Shown one piece after another: positions 28,584 through 39,702 of a stretch of DNA of 64,000 bases; within the stretch, counting starts at the first letter, position 1, and each line of letters opens with the position of its first letter. The position numbers and the translations under genes were made by a program. The notes under the pieces were generated by a model. The model searched no databases and was not told the DNA's origin. It was given only the letters and a program-made list of their open reading frames with translations. The stretch comes from Neorhizobium petrolearium (lineage in GTDB: Bacteria > Pseudomonadota > Alphaproteobacteria > Rhizobiales > Rhizobiaceae). Location of the stretch: the NCBI RefSeq assembly GCF_017873175.1, contig NZ_JAGGJW010000007.1, forward strand, positions 248,001-312,000. Direction: 5' to 3'.

Positions 28584-29549
28584 TCATGGGGTCACGGTTA
28601 ACTTGGCGGCGCCGGTGATGGGCTTCATGGAAGCCACGCGCCTTTCGCGCCAGATGATGTAAAGGCCGGAGCCGATGATGATCGATATGCCGAGCCATTT
28701 CATCGGATCGGGGAAATCGCCGAAGACCAGCCAACCGAGCAACGTCGCCGAGACGATCTCGAAATACTGAAGAGGGGCGATGACGGAGGCAGGCGCCGCC
28801 CGATAGGCATAGACGGCCAGGATGCCGGAAAGGGCGGCGAACGCGCCGACGCCGGCGAGCCAGGTGAAGGTCAACCAGTCCGGCAGAGACGGGTCGAGGA
28901 AGGCGATGCCGGTCCGGTCTCCGAGGAGAAGCAGCAGGCCGGAGATCGGAATGCCCCAGAGTGCCATCTGGAACTGCATCGACCATGGATTTTCGCGATG
29001 TGCCAGTGCCCGGGTCAGGAGCGCAAAGATCGCCACGCCGAGGGCGGTGACGATCGGCAGCAGAGCGACGAAGCCGATTTCCTGAAAGCTCGGACGGATT
29101 ACGATCAAAGCCCCGAGAAAACCGATCCCGCAGGCTGTGTAGCGGCGCCAGCCGATGGTTTCCTTGAGAAAGATGCTGGAAAGCACCGTCAGGATGATCG
29201 GCTCGACAAAGAAAATGGCGACCGCGTCGGCAACTTCCATGACGGCAAGCGTCGCGACGAAGCAGATCATGGAGAGCGTAATCACCGTAGCGCGGATCGC
29301 ATGGTAGATGCTGAGCTGCCATGAAAAGGTGCGCCACGAGCCGTTCCACAAAACGATTGGCAGCATGCAGAGCGCCTGGAAAAGGAAGCGGGCAGCGGTG
29401 ATGAAAGTCGGCGAAGCTGCATCGGTGGCAAGCTTGGAGAATATGTCGATGAAGGGCGCCACCAGCATGGCAAGGATCATCAGTCCGAGACCATGGACAA
29501 TTCGGGTCTCGGGTGTCGAGGCAGCAAGGCTTGCAGACGACGAACTCAT
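28584..29549 (-). CDS. EamA/DMT-superfamily transporter, first gene of the CaiB-ThDP operon
   Basis: The 321-residue protein has ten hydrophobic segments in two EamA repeats (SKLATDAASPTFITAARFLF in the first; GILAVYAYRAAPASVIAPL in the second). These usually export metabolites or amino acids and sometimes import them. The ATG at 29549 has AGGAGG only three bases ahead. An ATG at 29570 is in frame but has no ribosome site. The tight coupling to an acid-activating CoA transferase suggests transport of the same acid or its product. Confidence 0.85.
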   Translation of the reverse strand: MSSSSASLAASTPETRIVHGLGLMILAMLVAPFIDIFSKLATDAASPTFITAARFLFQALCMLPIVLWNGSWRTFSWQLSIYHAIRATVITLSMICFVATLAVMEVADAVAIFFVEPIILTVLSSIFLKETIGWRRYTACGIGFLGALIVIRPSFQEIGFVALLPIVTALGVAIFALLTRALAHRENPWSMQFQMALWGIPISGLLLLLGDRTGIAFLDPSLPDWLTFTWLAGVGAFAALSGILAVYAYRAAPASVIAPLQYFEIVSATLLGWLVFGDFPDPMKWLGISIIIGSGLYIIWRERRVASMKPITGAAKLTVTP

Positions 29550-29603
29550 GAACCTCCTATAGCCGCGCATGACAGCGGAAGCACTTGAATAAATGTCATG
29601 AAC

Positions 29604-30569
29604 TCATTCCATTTTAGATGACGAGCCGATTTTGACGACAGGTGCTGCAGGCGGCAACGCGGCTTTCGCCCAGGATACGAATTCAGCAATGGCACGGGTG
29701 CGGACCGTGTCGTTCAGCGTTTCATGTCGCGTGCCCGGCCAGATCTTCGTGGTCACGTTCAAAAGACCATTCTTCTTGAGATGTTCGGAGAGCCAGAGAG
29801 TTTCGCGGCCCCCGTTGGTGGCCGGATCCTCCGCGCCGCCGACCAGATGGATGGGTAGATCCTTTTGCAGGCGGCCGATCAGTGCCGGCGCGCGGAACGT
29901 CATCTCGAAAAGATCGAGCCAGAGCGAAACGCTGGCACCGAAGCCGCAAAGCGGGTCTGAGATATAGGCATCGACGATATCCCGGTCGTGGCTCAGCCAG
30001 TCGAATTCGGTGCGGTGGCCGGGGATGGATCTGCCCCAGGCTCCGAAAGTGAGTTTCGGCAGGAGGCCGCTCGGCACGTCGGAGCCCTTCAAGGCTTTTT
30101 CGGTAAGGAGAATTGCCTGCGCCGCGCGGCCGGCCATGCCTGGGTGGAAGTTCGAATTCCAGACGGCGACAGCACCAAAACTTCCGGGAAAGTCAATGGC
30201 GGCGTTGAGCGCGATCAACCCTCCCATGGAGTGACCGAAGAGCAGGACCGGCAAGCCGGGATGGACATTTGCCGCCATGTCGCGCATGGCCTTCACGTCT
30301 TCCAGAACCAGCCGTGCGCCTTTGCGTCCCGCAAAACGACCGATTGGAGCATCGGACGCCGTCGTCTCGCCATGGCCGCGGTGATCGAAGGCATAGACGT
30401 GGAAGCCATGCGAAGCCATGATCTCGGCAAACGGTCGGTAGCGTTTGGAATGCTCAGCCAGGCCATGGGAGATCAGCAAGATGCCGCTGACCGGTCCTGC
30501 AGCCGGCTGATAGTGAAAGGCAAGACTTGCCCCCGTCGGGCTCGAAAGCCGCCTCGTTTCGTCGAACAT
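29604..30569 (-). CDS. Alpha/beta hydrolase, monoacylglycerol-lipase/lysophospholipase-like
   Basis: The 321-residue protein has the Hydrolase_4 pattern: oxyanion motif LISHGLAEHSKRYRPFAE, nucleophile elbow GHSMGG (Ser near residue 113), and a late Asp/His pair in LVGGAEDPATNGG and GTRHETLND. Substrates of this family are monoacylglycerols, lysophospholipids or other esters. No signal peptide is visible, so it acts in the cytoplasm or at the membrane. A GGGAGGACGGGG site precedes the ATG. Confidence 0.87.
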   Translation of the reverse strand: MFDETRRLSSPTGASLAFHYQPAAGPVSGILLISHGLAEHSKRYRPFAEIMASHGFHVYAFDHRGHGETTASDAPIGRFAGRKGARLVLEDVKAMRDMAANVHPGLPVLLFGHSMGGLIALNAAIDFPGSFGAVAVWNSNFHPGMAGRAAQAILLTEKALKGSDVPSGLLPKLTFGAWGRSIPGHRTEFDWLSHDRDIVDAYISDPLCGFGASVSLWLDLFEMTFRAPALIGRLQKDLPIHLVGGAEDPATNGGRETLWLSEHLKKNGLLNVTTKIWPGTRHETLNDTVRTRAIAEFVSWAKAALPPAAPVVKIGSSSKME

Positions 30570-30710
30570 CCCCGTCCTCCCATCGCTCTGCTCCGTTTAT
30601 GCGTGATTTTCTTGCTTATGCATCGGTTTTTTCCGAAAAGCGCTTCACACTTTTCGGTCCGATGCACTACATAGCGGCAAACAAAATTCCCCCGTGGAGC
30701 AATTTATCCG

Positions 30711-32360
<1,650 letters not shown>

Positions 32361-32386
32361 GCAAAAGGCACTTCGACGAACTGTTG

Positions 32387-32411
32387 AGCCCCGTTTCGGC
32401 GGGGCTTTTTT
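32387..32411 (+). terminator. Intrinsic terminator of ettA
   Basis: Stem AGCCCCG / CGGGGCT with a 6-base loop and six Ts, 27 bases after the ettA stop. Confidence 0.85.
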
Positions 32412-32587
32412 ATGCTTCTCATTTAAGTAGAACCTCATAAATGCGAGAAATTACTCCAACTATTTGGTAGTGGGGCCGCAAGAAAGCGCAAAGACTCTGC
32501 TTCTAGGTTCTCAACAATAGCAGGACCATGTCCGTTCGGTCCTTGGCACCATCATGAGGATGGGAGACTGGGGAGTGATTGATCGCC

Positions 32588-34888
32588 ATGGCCCGTTTCA
32601 TTGAACGTCTGTCTTTCCGGACTTCTCTGGCACTTGTCGCTGTTATACCAACCGCTGCTGCGATCGTGCTCGGTGCGGCTTTGGGGCTGAGTGCCTATGA
32701 GAATTACAGGCAGTTCGACAGAGCGCGGACGCTTACCAAACTTGTAGGGCCGGCCGGAAGCATGATGAATGCGATCTCCGCTGAAAGCTATGCGGGACCT
32801 GCTGAGCGCGATGCAGCGCGCAAGAACGCGGATGCGATCGAGAAGGCTCTGGTCGACAACTATGCTCGCATCAAGTCGCAGGGCATGGCTGACCGCGGAC
32901 TTGAAGAGACGATTACCGCCCTGCAGGACCGTTACGCCCGCATGGGCGAATTCCGCGCCAAAATCGATGCCGGCGACAAGAACCCGCTTCTTACGGCGCA
33001 ATATCTCACGCCTTTGTCGCAGCAGACGCTCGATACTGTGGCTCGTGTTGCCAACCTGACCGAGGATCGCGCGCTGGCGCGCGCCATTGATGGCATTCAT
33101 GCACTGGTGCAGGTCAATAATGGCTATGCGATTGTGACCCGGATGGGCCAGCAATTCGCCAAGAATGGGACGCTGACGTCCGAGGAAGTGGCCCGTTACG
33201 TTCAGGGTCGCCAGCAGGTGCGCATCTACGAAAAGCATATGCGTGCTGCCCTGGCGCGAACGGTGCTGGCCAAGCTTGACGCTTTCTGGAGCGCGCCCGA
33301 CGGTGCGTTCGCAATTGATCTTCTGAAGACCTTCGATGCACTGAAACTTTATACGCCCGCTGCCACGGACTACGACCGATGGACTGCCGCGATGGAAAAG
33401 CGCAGGTTACTCTCGGCCGATCTGGTCGAGGAGGCTTCCGGGGAGCTGGTACGTCTCGCCGACGACCTGACGATGGGCGCTTCCAATAGGCTGCTGACGA
33501 TCAGTGGAGTGCTCGTTGCCTTGATCGCCGTCGTCGCCTGCTTCAGTTTCCTTGTGGCCTCCAGCCTGTCCGGTTCGATACGCCGTATCAGTGGCCGGAT
33601 GGCGAGCCTTGCTGCAGGCAATACCGAGGAAGCCATTCCCTATGCGGATCGCAAGGACGAGATCGGCGACATGGCTCGCTCGGTCGAGGTCTTCCGCGAA
33701 GCGGCCATCCGCAACAATGAACTCGAAGCAGAGGCCGATGCCAGCCGCCGCCGTTCGGAGGCCGAGCGTGTCGAAATGCAGCGGCAGACGGAGGCCGAAG
33801 CCGAAGCCCGTCTCAACCAGGCGACCGGTGCGCTTGCCGCGCACTTGCGACGCCTCGCCAACGGGGACATGCTTTGCGAGGTGAATGAAGCCTTTGCGCC
33901 GCAGTTCGAAGGTCTGCGGCACGACTTCAATACGTCGGTCCGCCAGCTCCGCGATGCACTTTTGAGTGTCGGCAACTCGGTTTCGACCGTTACCAGCGGC
34001 TCTAAGGAAATCTCGGATGCCTCGGATAACTTGTCCAAGCGTACCGAACAGCAGGCCGCCTCGCTGGAGGAGACAGCAGCAGCTCTTGAAGAGATCACCG
34101 CCAATGTGGTCGCGACGTCAAAACGTACGTCCGAGGCTCGTGATGTCGTCCGCGATGCCCGCGCCCGCGCCGACCAATCGGGGCACGTCGTTCGCAATGC
34201 GGTCGCAGCCATGGAGCGGATCGAGAAGTCGTCGCACCAGATCGGCCAGATCATCGGCGTAATTGATGAGATCGCCTTCCAGACCAATCTCCTGGCGCTC
34301 AATGCGGGTGTCGAGGCGGCGCGCGCCGGCGATGCCGGCAAGGGCTTTGCCGTCGTCGCTCAGGAAGTGCGCGAACTCGCGCAACGCTCCGCGAATGCCG
34401 CGAAAGAAATCAAGGCGCTTATCTCCAACTCGGCGGTTGCCGTGGGCGAGGGCGTCAAGCTGGTCAGCGATACGGGCGAAGGCCTTGGCGTAATCGAGCA
34501 CCTGGTCCAGACCGTCACCGCCCATATGGATGCGATCGCGACTGCGGCCCAGGAGCAATCGGCAGGGCTGGCGCAGGTCAACACTGCCGTCAACCACATG
34601 GACCAGTCGACTCAGCAAAATGCGGCGATGGTGGAAGAGATGAATGCCGCTGGCGCTGGTCTCGCACAGGAGAGCGCCAAGCTTAGTGATCTGCTGTCGC
34701 ACTTCCAGCTCGGGGGCAATAGCGCAACTTCTCCGCTTCGCGATGCCGCCGCTCGCATGCGTGCTCCGGCCGCGGCTGTATCTACTCCTCGGCCTGCCGC
34801 ACCAACCCGCCAACCCTCTTCGCGCGCGCCAGTCTCTCACGGCAATGCCGCGGTGGCGCAGTCCGCGGATGAGTGGGAAGAGTTCTGA
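32588..34888 (+). CDS. Methyl-accepting chemotaxis protein with large periplasmic sensor and C-terminal tether
   Basis: The 766-residue receptor has a first membrane helix (about 13-36), a periplasmic domain of about 260 residues that resembles NIT-type nitrate/nitrite sensing modules in its helical character, and a second helix (about 302-325). A HAMP domain ([20 protein letters not shown]) follows, then a second HAMP-like segment near residue 430 and the conserved signalling tip ([25 protein letters not shown]). The C-terminus is a proline-rich linker ending in EWEEF, which fits the aromatic pentapeptide that docks CheR/CheB. It signals to CheA/CheW in polar arrays. The ATG at 32588 is chosen; a TTG nine bases upstream is in frame. 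No che genes are nearby. Confidence 0.9.
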   Translation: MARFIERLSFRTSLALVAVIPTAAAIVLGAALGLSAYENYRQFDRARTLTKLVGPAGSMMNAISAESYAGPAERDAARKNADAIEKALVDNYARIKSQGMADRGLEETITALQDRYARMGEFRAKIDAGDKNPLLTAQYLTPLSQQTLDTVARVANLTEDRALARAIDGIHALVQVNNGYAIVTRMGQQFAKNGTLTSEEVARYVQGRQQVRIYEKHMRAALARTVLAKLDAFWSAPDGAFAIDLLKTFDALKLYTPAATDYDRWTAAMEKRRLLSADLVEEASGELVRLADDLTMGASNRLLTISGVLVALIAVVACFSFLVASSLSGSIRRISGRMASLAAGNTEEAIPYADRKDEIGDMARSVEVFREAAIRNNELEAEADASRRRSEAERVEMQRQTEAEAEARLNQATGALAAHLRRLANGDMLCEVNEAFAPQFEGLRHDFNTSVRQLRDALLSVGNSVSTVTSGSKEISDASDNLSKRTEQQAASLEETAAALEEITANVVATSKRTSEARDVVRDARARADQSGHVVRNAVAAMERIEKSSHQIGQIIGVIDEIAFQTNLLALNAGVEAARAGDAGKGFAVVAQEVRELAQRSANAAKEIKALISNSAVAVGEGVKLVSDTGEGLGVIEHLVQTVTAHMDAIATAAQEQSAGLAQVNTAVNHMDQSTQQNAAMVEEMNAAGAGLAQESAKLSDLLSHFQLGGNSATSPLRDAAARMRAPAAAVSTPRPAAPTRQPSSRAPVSHGNAAVAQSADEWEEF

Positions 34889-34928
34889 TCGCGACAGAGA
34901 TCATCGGAGATTGATCGGGCGGATGGGG

Positions 34929-34960
34929 AAGGGCGGTCTTCGGGCCGCCTTTCCTCGTTT
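34929..34960 (+). terminator. Intrinsic terminator of the chemoreceptor gene
   Basis: A 10-bp stem with two GU pairs closed by a UUCG tetraloop (AAGGGCGGTC TTCG GGCCGCC...), then TTTCCTCGTTTT. Confidence 0.75.
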
Positions 34961-35014
34961 TGCCGATCCTTTGCCGCATGGATCGTTTAATGCTTGCATA
35001 AAGTCGCAAAATCA

Positions 35015-35036
35015 CATAAACATATCTTTATATGTT
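35015..35036 (+). promoter_or_regulatory. Candidate autoregulatory SahR-type operator ahead of the ArsR-methyltransferase/metF operon
   Basis: AACATAT-CTTT-ATATGTT (35019-35036) is a perfect dyad with 7-bp arms, ending 22 bases before the regulator start. The 17 bases 35015-35031 reappear as an exact reverse complement before metH. An in-frame ATG inside the dyad (35032) is not used as start for this reason. Confidence 0.7.
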
Positions 35037-35058
35037 GATTGGCTGGAGGTGTGTCGGA

Positions 35059-36054
35059 ATGGGTATGACGCTGGATACGCTGGTGGATGTCCTGAAGACC
35101 GCAGGCGAGCCTACACGCTTCCGCCTGCTGGCGTTGCTTGCGGCCGGAGACCTTACCGTTACCGATCTCACGGAAATCCTGGGACAATCGCAGCCCCGCA
35201 TTTCGCGGCATCTGAAGCTTTTGGCCGAAGAGGCTTTGATCGACCGTTACCAGGAGGGGGCATGGGCCTATTTCCGGCTGAAGCAGGACGGGAAGGCGGC
35301 AACGCTCGTCAGGACCCTGCTGGCCGCCTCCTCTGAGGAGGACCCGGTGCTTCTGCGCGACAGCGAGCGGCTTGCGACCGTCAAACGCCTGAGATCAGAA
35401 CATGCCCAGGCCTATTTCAGCCGCAATGCATCCGAATGGGATGAACTTCGCCGCCTGCATGTCAGCGACGCCGCCGTTGAAGCGACACTGCTAAAGCTTG
35501 TCGGCACGACGCCGGTTGACTCGCTTCTCGACCTCGGTACCGGCACGGGCTGGATCCTGCAGCTACTATCGAAGCTTTATCGCCGTGCCACCGGCATTGA
35601 TGCGAGCCGCGATATGCTCGCAGTGGCGCGCGCCAATCTCGATAAGGCCGGCATCGTCAAGGCCTCGGTCCGACACGGCGACATCCTCAACCTGCCGCTC
35701 GAAGGGCAGGATTTCGACCTCATCACCATTCATCAGGTGCTGCACTTCCTTGATCAGCCGGAACTGGCGATCGCGGAAGCCGCCCGCGTGCTGCGGCCGG
35801 GCGGGCGGCTGCTGATCGTCGATCTTGCGCCGCATACGCTCGAATATCTGCGCAATGACCACGCCCATGTTCGTCTCGGCTTTTCCCATCAGGTAATGGC
35901 GGAATGGCTTGAGAAGGTCGGCCTCGAAGTCGAAGAGGCGATCGATCTTGGTTCCGGCAAGGAAGGCGCGCTGACTGCCACCGTCTGGCTCGCTCGCGAC
36001 CGCAGGCTGCTCATTGCATCGCATGCACCCGCTGAAACCCAAACCGCGCTTTAA
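35059..36054 (+). CDS. ArsR-family regulator fused to a SAM-dependent methyltransferase-like domain (SahR type)
   Basis: The 331-residue protein opens with a winged helix-turn-helix of the ArsR class (TRFRLLALLAAGDLTVTDL, then LGQSQPRISRHLKLLAEEAL, about residues 15-60). It continues with a class I methyltransferase fold (about 135-310) containing the SAM/SAH pocket LLDLGTGTGWILQLLSKLY and a QVLHFLDQPELAIAEAARVL segment. Proteins with this fusion beside metF or metH are known as S-adenosylhomocysteine-responsive repressors of methionine-cycle genes. That role fits the shared operator seen here. It is cotranscribed with metF 14 bases downstream. Ribosome site GGAGG lies nine bases before the ATG at 35059. 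Confidence 0.85.
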   Translation: MGMTLDTLVDVLKTAGEPTRFRLLALLAAGDLTVTDLTEILGQSQPRISRHLKLLAEEALIDRYQEGAWAYFRLKQDGKAATLVRTLLAASSEEDPVLLRDSERLATVKRLRSEHAQAYFSRNASEWDELRRLHVSDAAVEATLLKLVGTTPVDSLLDLGTGTGWILQLLSKLYRRATGIDASRDMLAVARANLDKAGIVKASVRHGDILNLPLEGQDFDLITIHQVLHFLDQPELAIAEAARVLRPGGRLLIVDLAPHTLEYLRNDHAHVRLGFSHQVMAEWLEKVGLEVEEAIDLGSGKEGALTATVWLARDRRLLIASHAPAETQTAL

Positions 36055-36067
36055 GGGAGCTGAAACC

Positions 36068-36955
36068 ATGACCGCACACCGCGAATCTTTCAGCGTCTCC
36101 TTCGAATTCTTTCCGCCGAAGTCGGATGAGATGGAGATCCAGCTCTGGGAAACAGTCGAACAGCTCTCCGGCTGGGACCCGGATTTCGTCTCCGTGACCT
36201 ATGGCGCGGGCGGTTCCACCAAGGAACCGACGCTTGCAGCGGTGACGCGGATGATCGGCGAGGAAAAGCTTCCGACGGCGGCGCACCTGACCTGTGTAGA
36301 TGCTTCGCGTGAGGAAATCCGCTCCGTCATCGAAGATTACCGCGCCGCCGGAGTTCGACGCATCGTGGCGCTGCGCGGTGATCCGACCAGCGGGATCGGC
36401 ACGGCCTATGTTCCTCATCCCGAAGGCTTTGCCGAGACGGCCGATCTGGTGCGCGCCCTGGTGGAATATGGGGATTTCGATGTGTCGGTATCCGCCTATC
36501 CCGAAAAGCACCCGGAAAGTGCCGACCTCGCGGCAGATATCGATACCCTGAAGCGCAAGGCGGATGCGGGTGCTGCGCGGGCGCTCAGCCAGTTCTTTTT
36601 CGACAACGATATCTTTGAGCGCTACCTTGAAAAGGTTCGCGCCGCCGGAATCGGCATTCCCGTCGTCCCGGGTATCATGCCGATCCAGAACCTGACGCAG
36701 CTCAAGCGCTTCGCCAGGCGCTGCGGCTCCTCCGTGCCGGCTTTTCTCGACGCCCGATTCGAGGGATTGGACGAGAAGCCCGAGGAACGGGAAAAGGTTG
36801 CCGCCGATATCGCCGCCGAACAGATGGAGGATCTGGGCCGTCGCGGTATCCGCGATTTCCACATCTATACGATGAACCGGGCGCCGCTTGTCTCCGCCGT
36901 GTTGCAACGCCTCGGGCGTCGGCAGATTAGCAGCCCTCGTATTGCCGCTGCCTGA
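36068..36955 (+). CDS. metF: 5,10-methylenetetrahydrofolate reductase
   Basis: The 295-residue flavoenzyme begins with the family hallmark SVSFEFFPPKSDEME and then FVSVTYGAGGSTKE. HLTCVDASREEI and IVALRGDPTSG (folate/FAD contacts) and VVPGIMPIQNLTQLKRFA complete the barrel. It reduces methylenetetrahydrofolate to the 5-methyl form used by MetH. The start at 36068 follows a GGGAGC site. A longer frame from 36014 would run into the regulator gene. Its length equals that of compact bacterial MetF. Confidence 0.96.
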   Translation: MTAHRESFSVSFEFFPPKSDEMEIQLWETVEQLSGWDPDFVSVTYGAGGSTKEPTLAAVTRMIGEEKLPTAAHLTCVDASREEIRSVIEDYRAAGVRRIVALRGDPTSGIGTAYVPHPEGFAETADLVRALVEYGDFDVSVSAYPEKHPESADLAADIDTLKRKADAGAARALSQFFFDNDIFERYLEKVRAAGIGIPVVPGIMPIQNLTQLKRFARRCGSSVPAFLDARFEGLDEKPEEREKVAADIAAEQMEDLGRRGIRDFHIYTMNRAPLVSAVLQRLGRRQISSPRIAAA

Positions 36956-36962
36956 AAATGAA

Positions 36963-36997
36963 AAACGCATGCTCCTTTGCGGGGAGCATGCGTTTCA
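36963..36997. terminator. Terminator downstream of metF
   Basis: A 13-bp inverted repeat (AAACGCATGCTCC / GGAGCATGCGTTT) with a 7-base loop directly follows the metF stop. The short T-run makes it a moderate terminator. Confidence 0.7.
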
Positions 36998-37067
36998 TTG
37001 GAAGTGCTGATATCAAACGGTCACGGATGCGAGATATATGACCCGTTAGTGGGAACCTCGTGGCGGC

Positions 37068-37145
37068 TCAGATGAAGAGCATGGATACCACGAACACGAA
37101 CGCTGCACCGACTATCAGGACATTCAGAGAGTATGTACGTCCCAT
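37068..37145 (-). CDS. 25-residue single-helix membrane microprotein
   Basis: On the minus strand an ideal AAGGAGG ribosome site stands five bases before an ATG at 37145. The frame runs 25 codons to a TGA at 37068. It starts MGRTYSLNVL and ends FVFVVSMLFI, so a short polar head with one Arg is followed by a hydrophobic helix long enough to cross the inner membrane. I do not recognise a family. The 223-bp AT-rich region upstream could supply its promoter. It sits alone between convergent metF and the end of a DMT transporter gene. Its size puts it below usual gene-calling cut-offs. Confidence 0.6.
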   Translation of the reverse strand: MGRTYSLNVLIVGAAFVFVVSMLFI

Positions 37146-37368
37146 GTCTGCCTCCTTGCGTTGACCGTTAAATTTTATGTCGTTTTCGTGGCGCTTGGAA
37201 AGCAGATTCTATGCTGCGCTGCAGTCGGGAACGGAACAAGTTTCATTGCTTCTTTCTATATATAGCTGATTATATTACCTAAATGTCCCGCGAAGATTCG
37301 TGCGTCAAAAGTTAAAAACCGGTGCACGACTGTTAATATCCGTCATATTTCGTGAGGGTTTCGTCCTC

Positions 37369-38298
37369 TTACGAGACTTTCTCCGGCTGATTGCTGCGAT
37401 CGCGAAGAAGCCTCCCGTCGAGCAGAACAAGGCCGAGGCCGATCAGCAGCATGCCGATCAGATCAGTCATCCCCAACCGTTCGCCGAGGAAAAACGCTCC
37501 CAGCAGGATGGCGCTCGGAGGAACGACGAGCGTCACGAGGGAAGCATTGGTGGCACCCGCCATGCTTAGAATCCGGAAGAAGAGCAAATAGGCGAAGGCG
37601 GTGGAAAGAAGCGCCAAAGCCAGGATCGCCAGCACTGCATGGGCGGATGGTACGGGCAACATCCATGGCCTGTCGGCGATGAGCGAGACGGGCAGCATGA
37701 TCAGTGTCGAGGCAGTCAGTTGTCCCGTTGCGGATACCGGTGCCGGCAGGCTGCGGAAGCGCTTGCCGTAGGTGCTGGCGACGCCATAGGAGACTGCAGC
37801 AAGCACCGGCAGCACCAGCGCCCAGAGCGGAGCAGAGGCGGCATCCGTCACGCTCGGACCGATCAACACCGCCGTGCCGGCCAGGCCGGTCAGACAGCCT
37901 GCCAGTTTTGCCGTCGTCAATTTTTCATCCGTCGTCCAGCGATTGGCGATCAGCACCGTCCAGATCGGTGTGGTGGCATTGAGGATCGAGGCAAGGCCTG
38001 CGCCGATCTCGGTCTGGCCGAAGAAGATCAGCGTGTGGGGCAGGGCATTGTTGACGAAGCCCATGACGAGGAACGCGCGCCAATGGGTTGCAAGCGTCTC
38101 ATACAGGCCGAAACGGCCATGGAGATAGATATGCAGGGCGAGCGCCGCGAGGAAGAGGCGCAGGAATACCAGCGTGAAGGGCGGTACTTCCAGGACTGCG
38201 ACGCGTGCAAAGAAGAATGAGCCGCCCCAGATCAGTCCGAGCAACAGGATAAGCGCCCAGGCGGTGGCACTGGGCTTCGGATTGGTTGCGCTCGTCAT
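37369..38298 (-). CDS. EamA/DMT-superfamily transporter
   Basis: The 309-residue protein has ten predicted helices in two repeats, beginning ATAWALILLLGLIWGGSFFF and with the usual NALPHTLIFFGQTEIGAGLASILNATTP motif region, described here in parts (NATTPIWTVLI). The ATG at 38298 has an AGGGAGA site. The frame continues 46 codons further, into the lytic transglycosylase tail, without a ribosome site. Likely a metabolite exporter with unknown substrate. It is not related to the other EamA gene beyond family level. Confidence 0.85.
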   Translation of the reverse strand: MTSATNPKPSATAWALILLLGLIWGGSFFFARVAVLEVPPFTLVFLRLFLAALALHIYLHGRFGLYETLATHWRAFLVMGFVNNALPHTLIFFGQTEIGAGLASILNATTPIWTVLIANRWTTDEKLTTAKLAGCLTGLAGTAVLIGPSVTDAASAPLWALVLPVLAAVSYGVASTYGKRFRSLPAPVSATGQLTASTLIMLPVSLIADRPWMLPVPSAHAVLAILALALLSTAFAYLLFFRILSMAGATNASLVTLVVPPSAILLGAFFLGERLGMTDLIGMLLIGLGLVLLDGRLLRDRSNQPEKVS

Positions 38299-38383
38299 GC
38301 GGTTCTCCCTCTCATTGAAGCGAGGAATAGCCGTCAAATCATGGAGTCGCCACCCGAATCTTGAATGGTAGGATATCGCTTGC

Positions 38384-39586
38384 TCACAGGGCCGACAGAA
38401 GCGCCTGGGTCGGCCAACCGTCCGCAGGCATGCCAAGCCGTGCCTGTTCCTTCTGGACCGCGGTGCGCGTGCCCGAGCCCAGGATGCCGTCCACCTTGCC
38501 GACGTCGTGCCCGAGCGCTTCGAGCCTGGCCTGCAGCGCCTTCATGCCGGTGTCGTCCAGGCCGAGGTCGGGTGTGCCTTTCAGATAGGGCGGAGCGCCG
38601 GAAAGCCGGGTCGCAAAATAGGCGGCGGAAGTTGTATAGATGAAGGATTGGTTCCACTCGAGGTAGATGCCGAAATTCGGGTATGTGAGGAAGGCGGGTC
38701 CCTTGCGGCCCTGGGGCAAGATAAGCGCCGCCGGCAGGTCACCGAAACTCGTGTCATTGTCGCGCGGGGTCACGCCCAGCTTGAACCATTCGCTTGCCGG
38801 AATCTCGTTGCCAAGCCCGGACTTTTCCCATGGGAGGCTTTCCGGAAGTGTTACCTCCTGGATCCAGGGCTGACCGGCCCTGAAGCCGAGACTCTGGATG
38901 AATTTTGCTGCCGTCAGGATGGCATCCGGCGCGCTGCCCTTGACGTTGACATGACCGTCGCCATCACCGTCCACGCCATAGGCGATAATGTCCTCAGGCA
39001 GCATCTGGACCTGTCCGATCTCGCCCGCCCAGGCGCCGGTATTGGTGGCTGGGTTCAGATCGCCATGCTGCACCATTTCGATCAGGGCGATGAGTTGCGG
39101 GCGAAAGAGTTCGGGTCTGCGGCAGTCATGCGACAGTGTCACCAGTGCATTGCGCGTATTGAAATCACCTTGGACCGCCCCAAAATCGGTTTCCATGGCC
39201 CAGAAGGCGGTGATGACGCCGGGGGCTACGCCGAATTCGCGTTCCGCACGGGCAAACACATCGGCATATTGCTTCAGTTTCTGACGGCCGATGTCGAGGC
39301 GGGCCTGGCTGACGGTGCGCTGCGAGAATTCGAGAAAGGTCTGGCGGAAAACGCCCTGGGCGCGATCGCGGGAGAGCACCTTCTGGTCGATCTGCGCGCC
39401 GGCAAGCGCCTCATCGGTAGCGCTCGCCGGGATGCCCTTGGCAACGGCTTCCGCCTTTACACCTTCCAGGAAGGCTCCGAGATCGCCGCCGCAGCCTGGC
39501 GCGGGCGTCTGAGCGAACGCGTTTGAAGCGAGAAAGCCGGTGATGACGGAGGCGAAGGCAAGGCGGCGGACAAATACGGAGGACAT
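38384..39586 (-). CDS. Lytic murein transglycosylase (MltB-like) with C-terminal peptidoglycan-binding domain
   Basis: The 400-residue protein has a signal peptide (ITGFLASNAFAQTP, cleavage near 25) and an SLT_2/MltB domain with the catalytic Glu in VITAFWAMETDFGAVQGDF and the typical EIGQVQMLPEDIIAYGVDGDGDG segment. A C-terminal PG_binding_1 domain follows (about 335-400: LQARLEALGHDVGKVDGILG). It cleaves glycan strands with formation of 1,6-anhydro ends in the periplasm. The ATG at 39586 immediately precedes the signal peptide. The frame extends 33 codons beyond without support. Confidence 0.92.
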   Translation of the reverse strand: MSSVFVRRLAFASVITGFLASNAFAQTPAPGCGGDLGAFLEGVKAEAVAKGIPASATDEALAGAQIDQKVLSRDRAQGVFRQTFLEFSQRTVSQARLDIGRQKLKQYADVFARAEREFGVAPGVITAFWAMETDFGAVQGDFNTRNALVTLSHDCRRPELFRPQLIALIEMVQHGDLNPATNTGAWAGEIGQVQMLPEDIIAYGVDGDGDGHVNVKGSAPDAILTAAKFIQSLGFRAGQPWIQEVTLPESLPWEKSGLGNEIPASEWFKLGVTPRDNDTSFGDLPAALILPQGRKGPAFLTYPNFGIYLEWNQSFIYTTSAAYFATRLSGAPPYLKGTPDLGLDDTGMKALQARLEALGHDVGKVDGILGSGTRTAVQKEQARLGMPADGWPTQALLSAL

Positions 39587-39702
39587 TCGGGGTTCCCAGA
39601 GTGAATGAGCACCGCCCGTTTCCGAAAGATTTGTGACCGAAACGTGGGCATTGGTGCGGCAGCCGCAGTTATTACCGCAACGCATCGTACAGCGCCAGAT
39701 GG

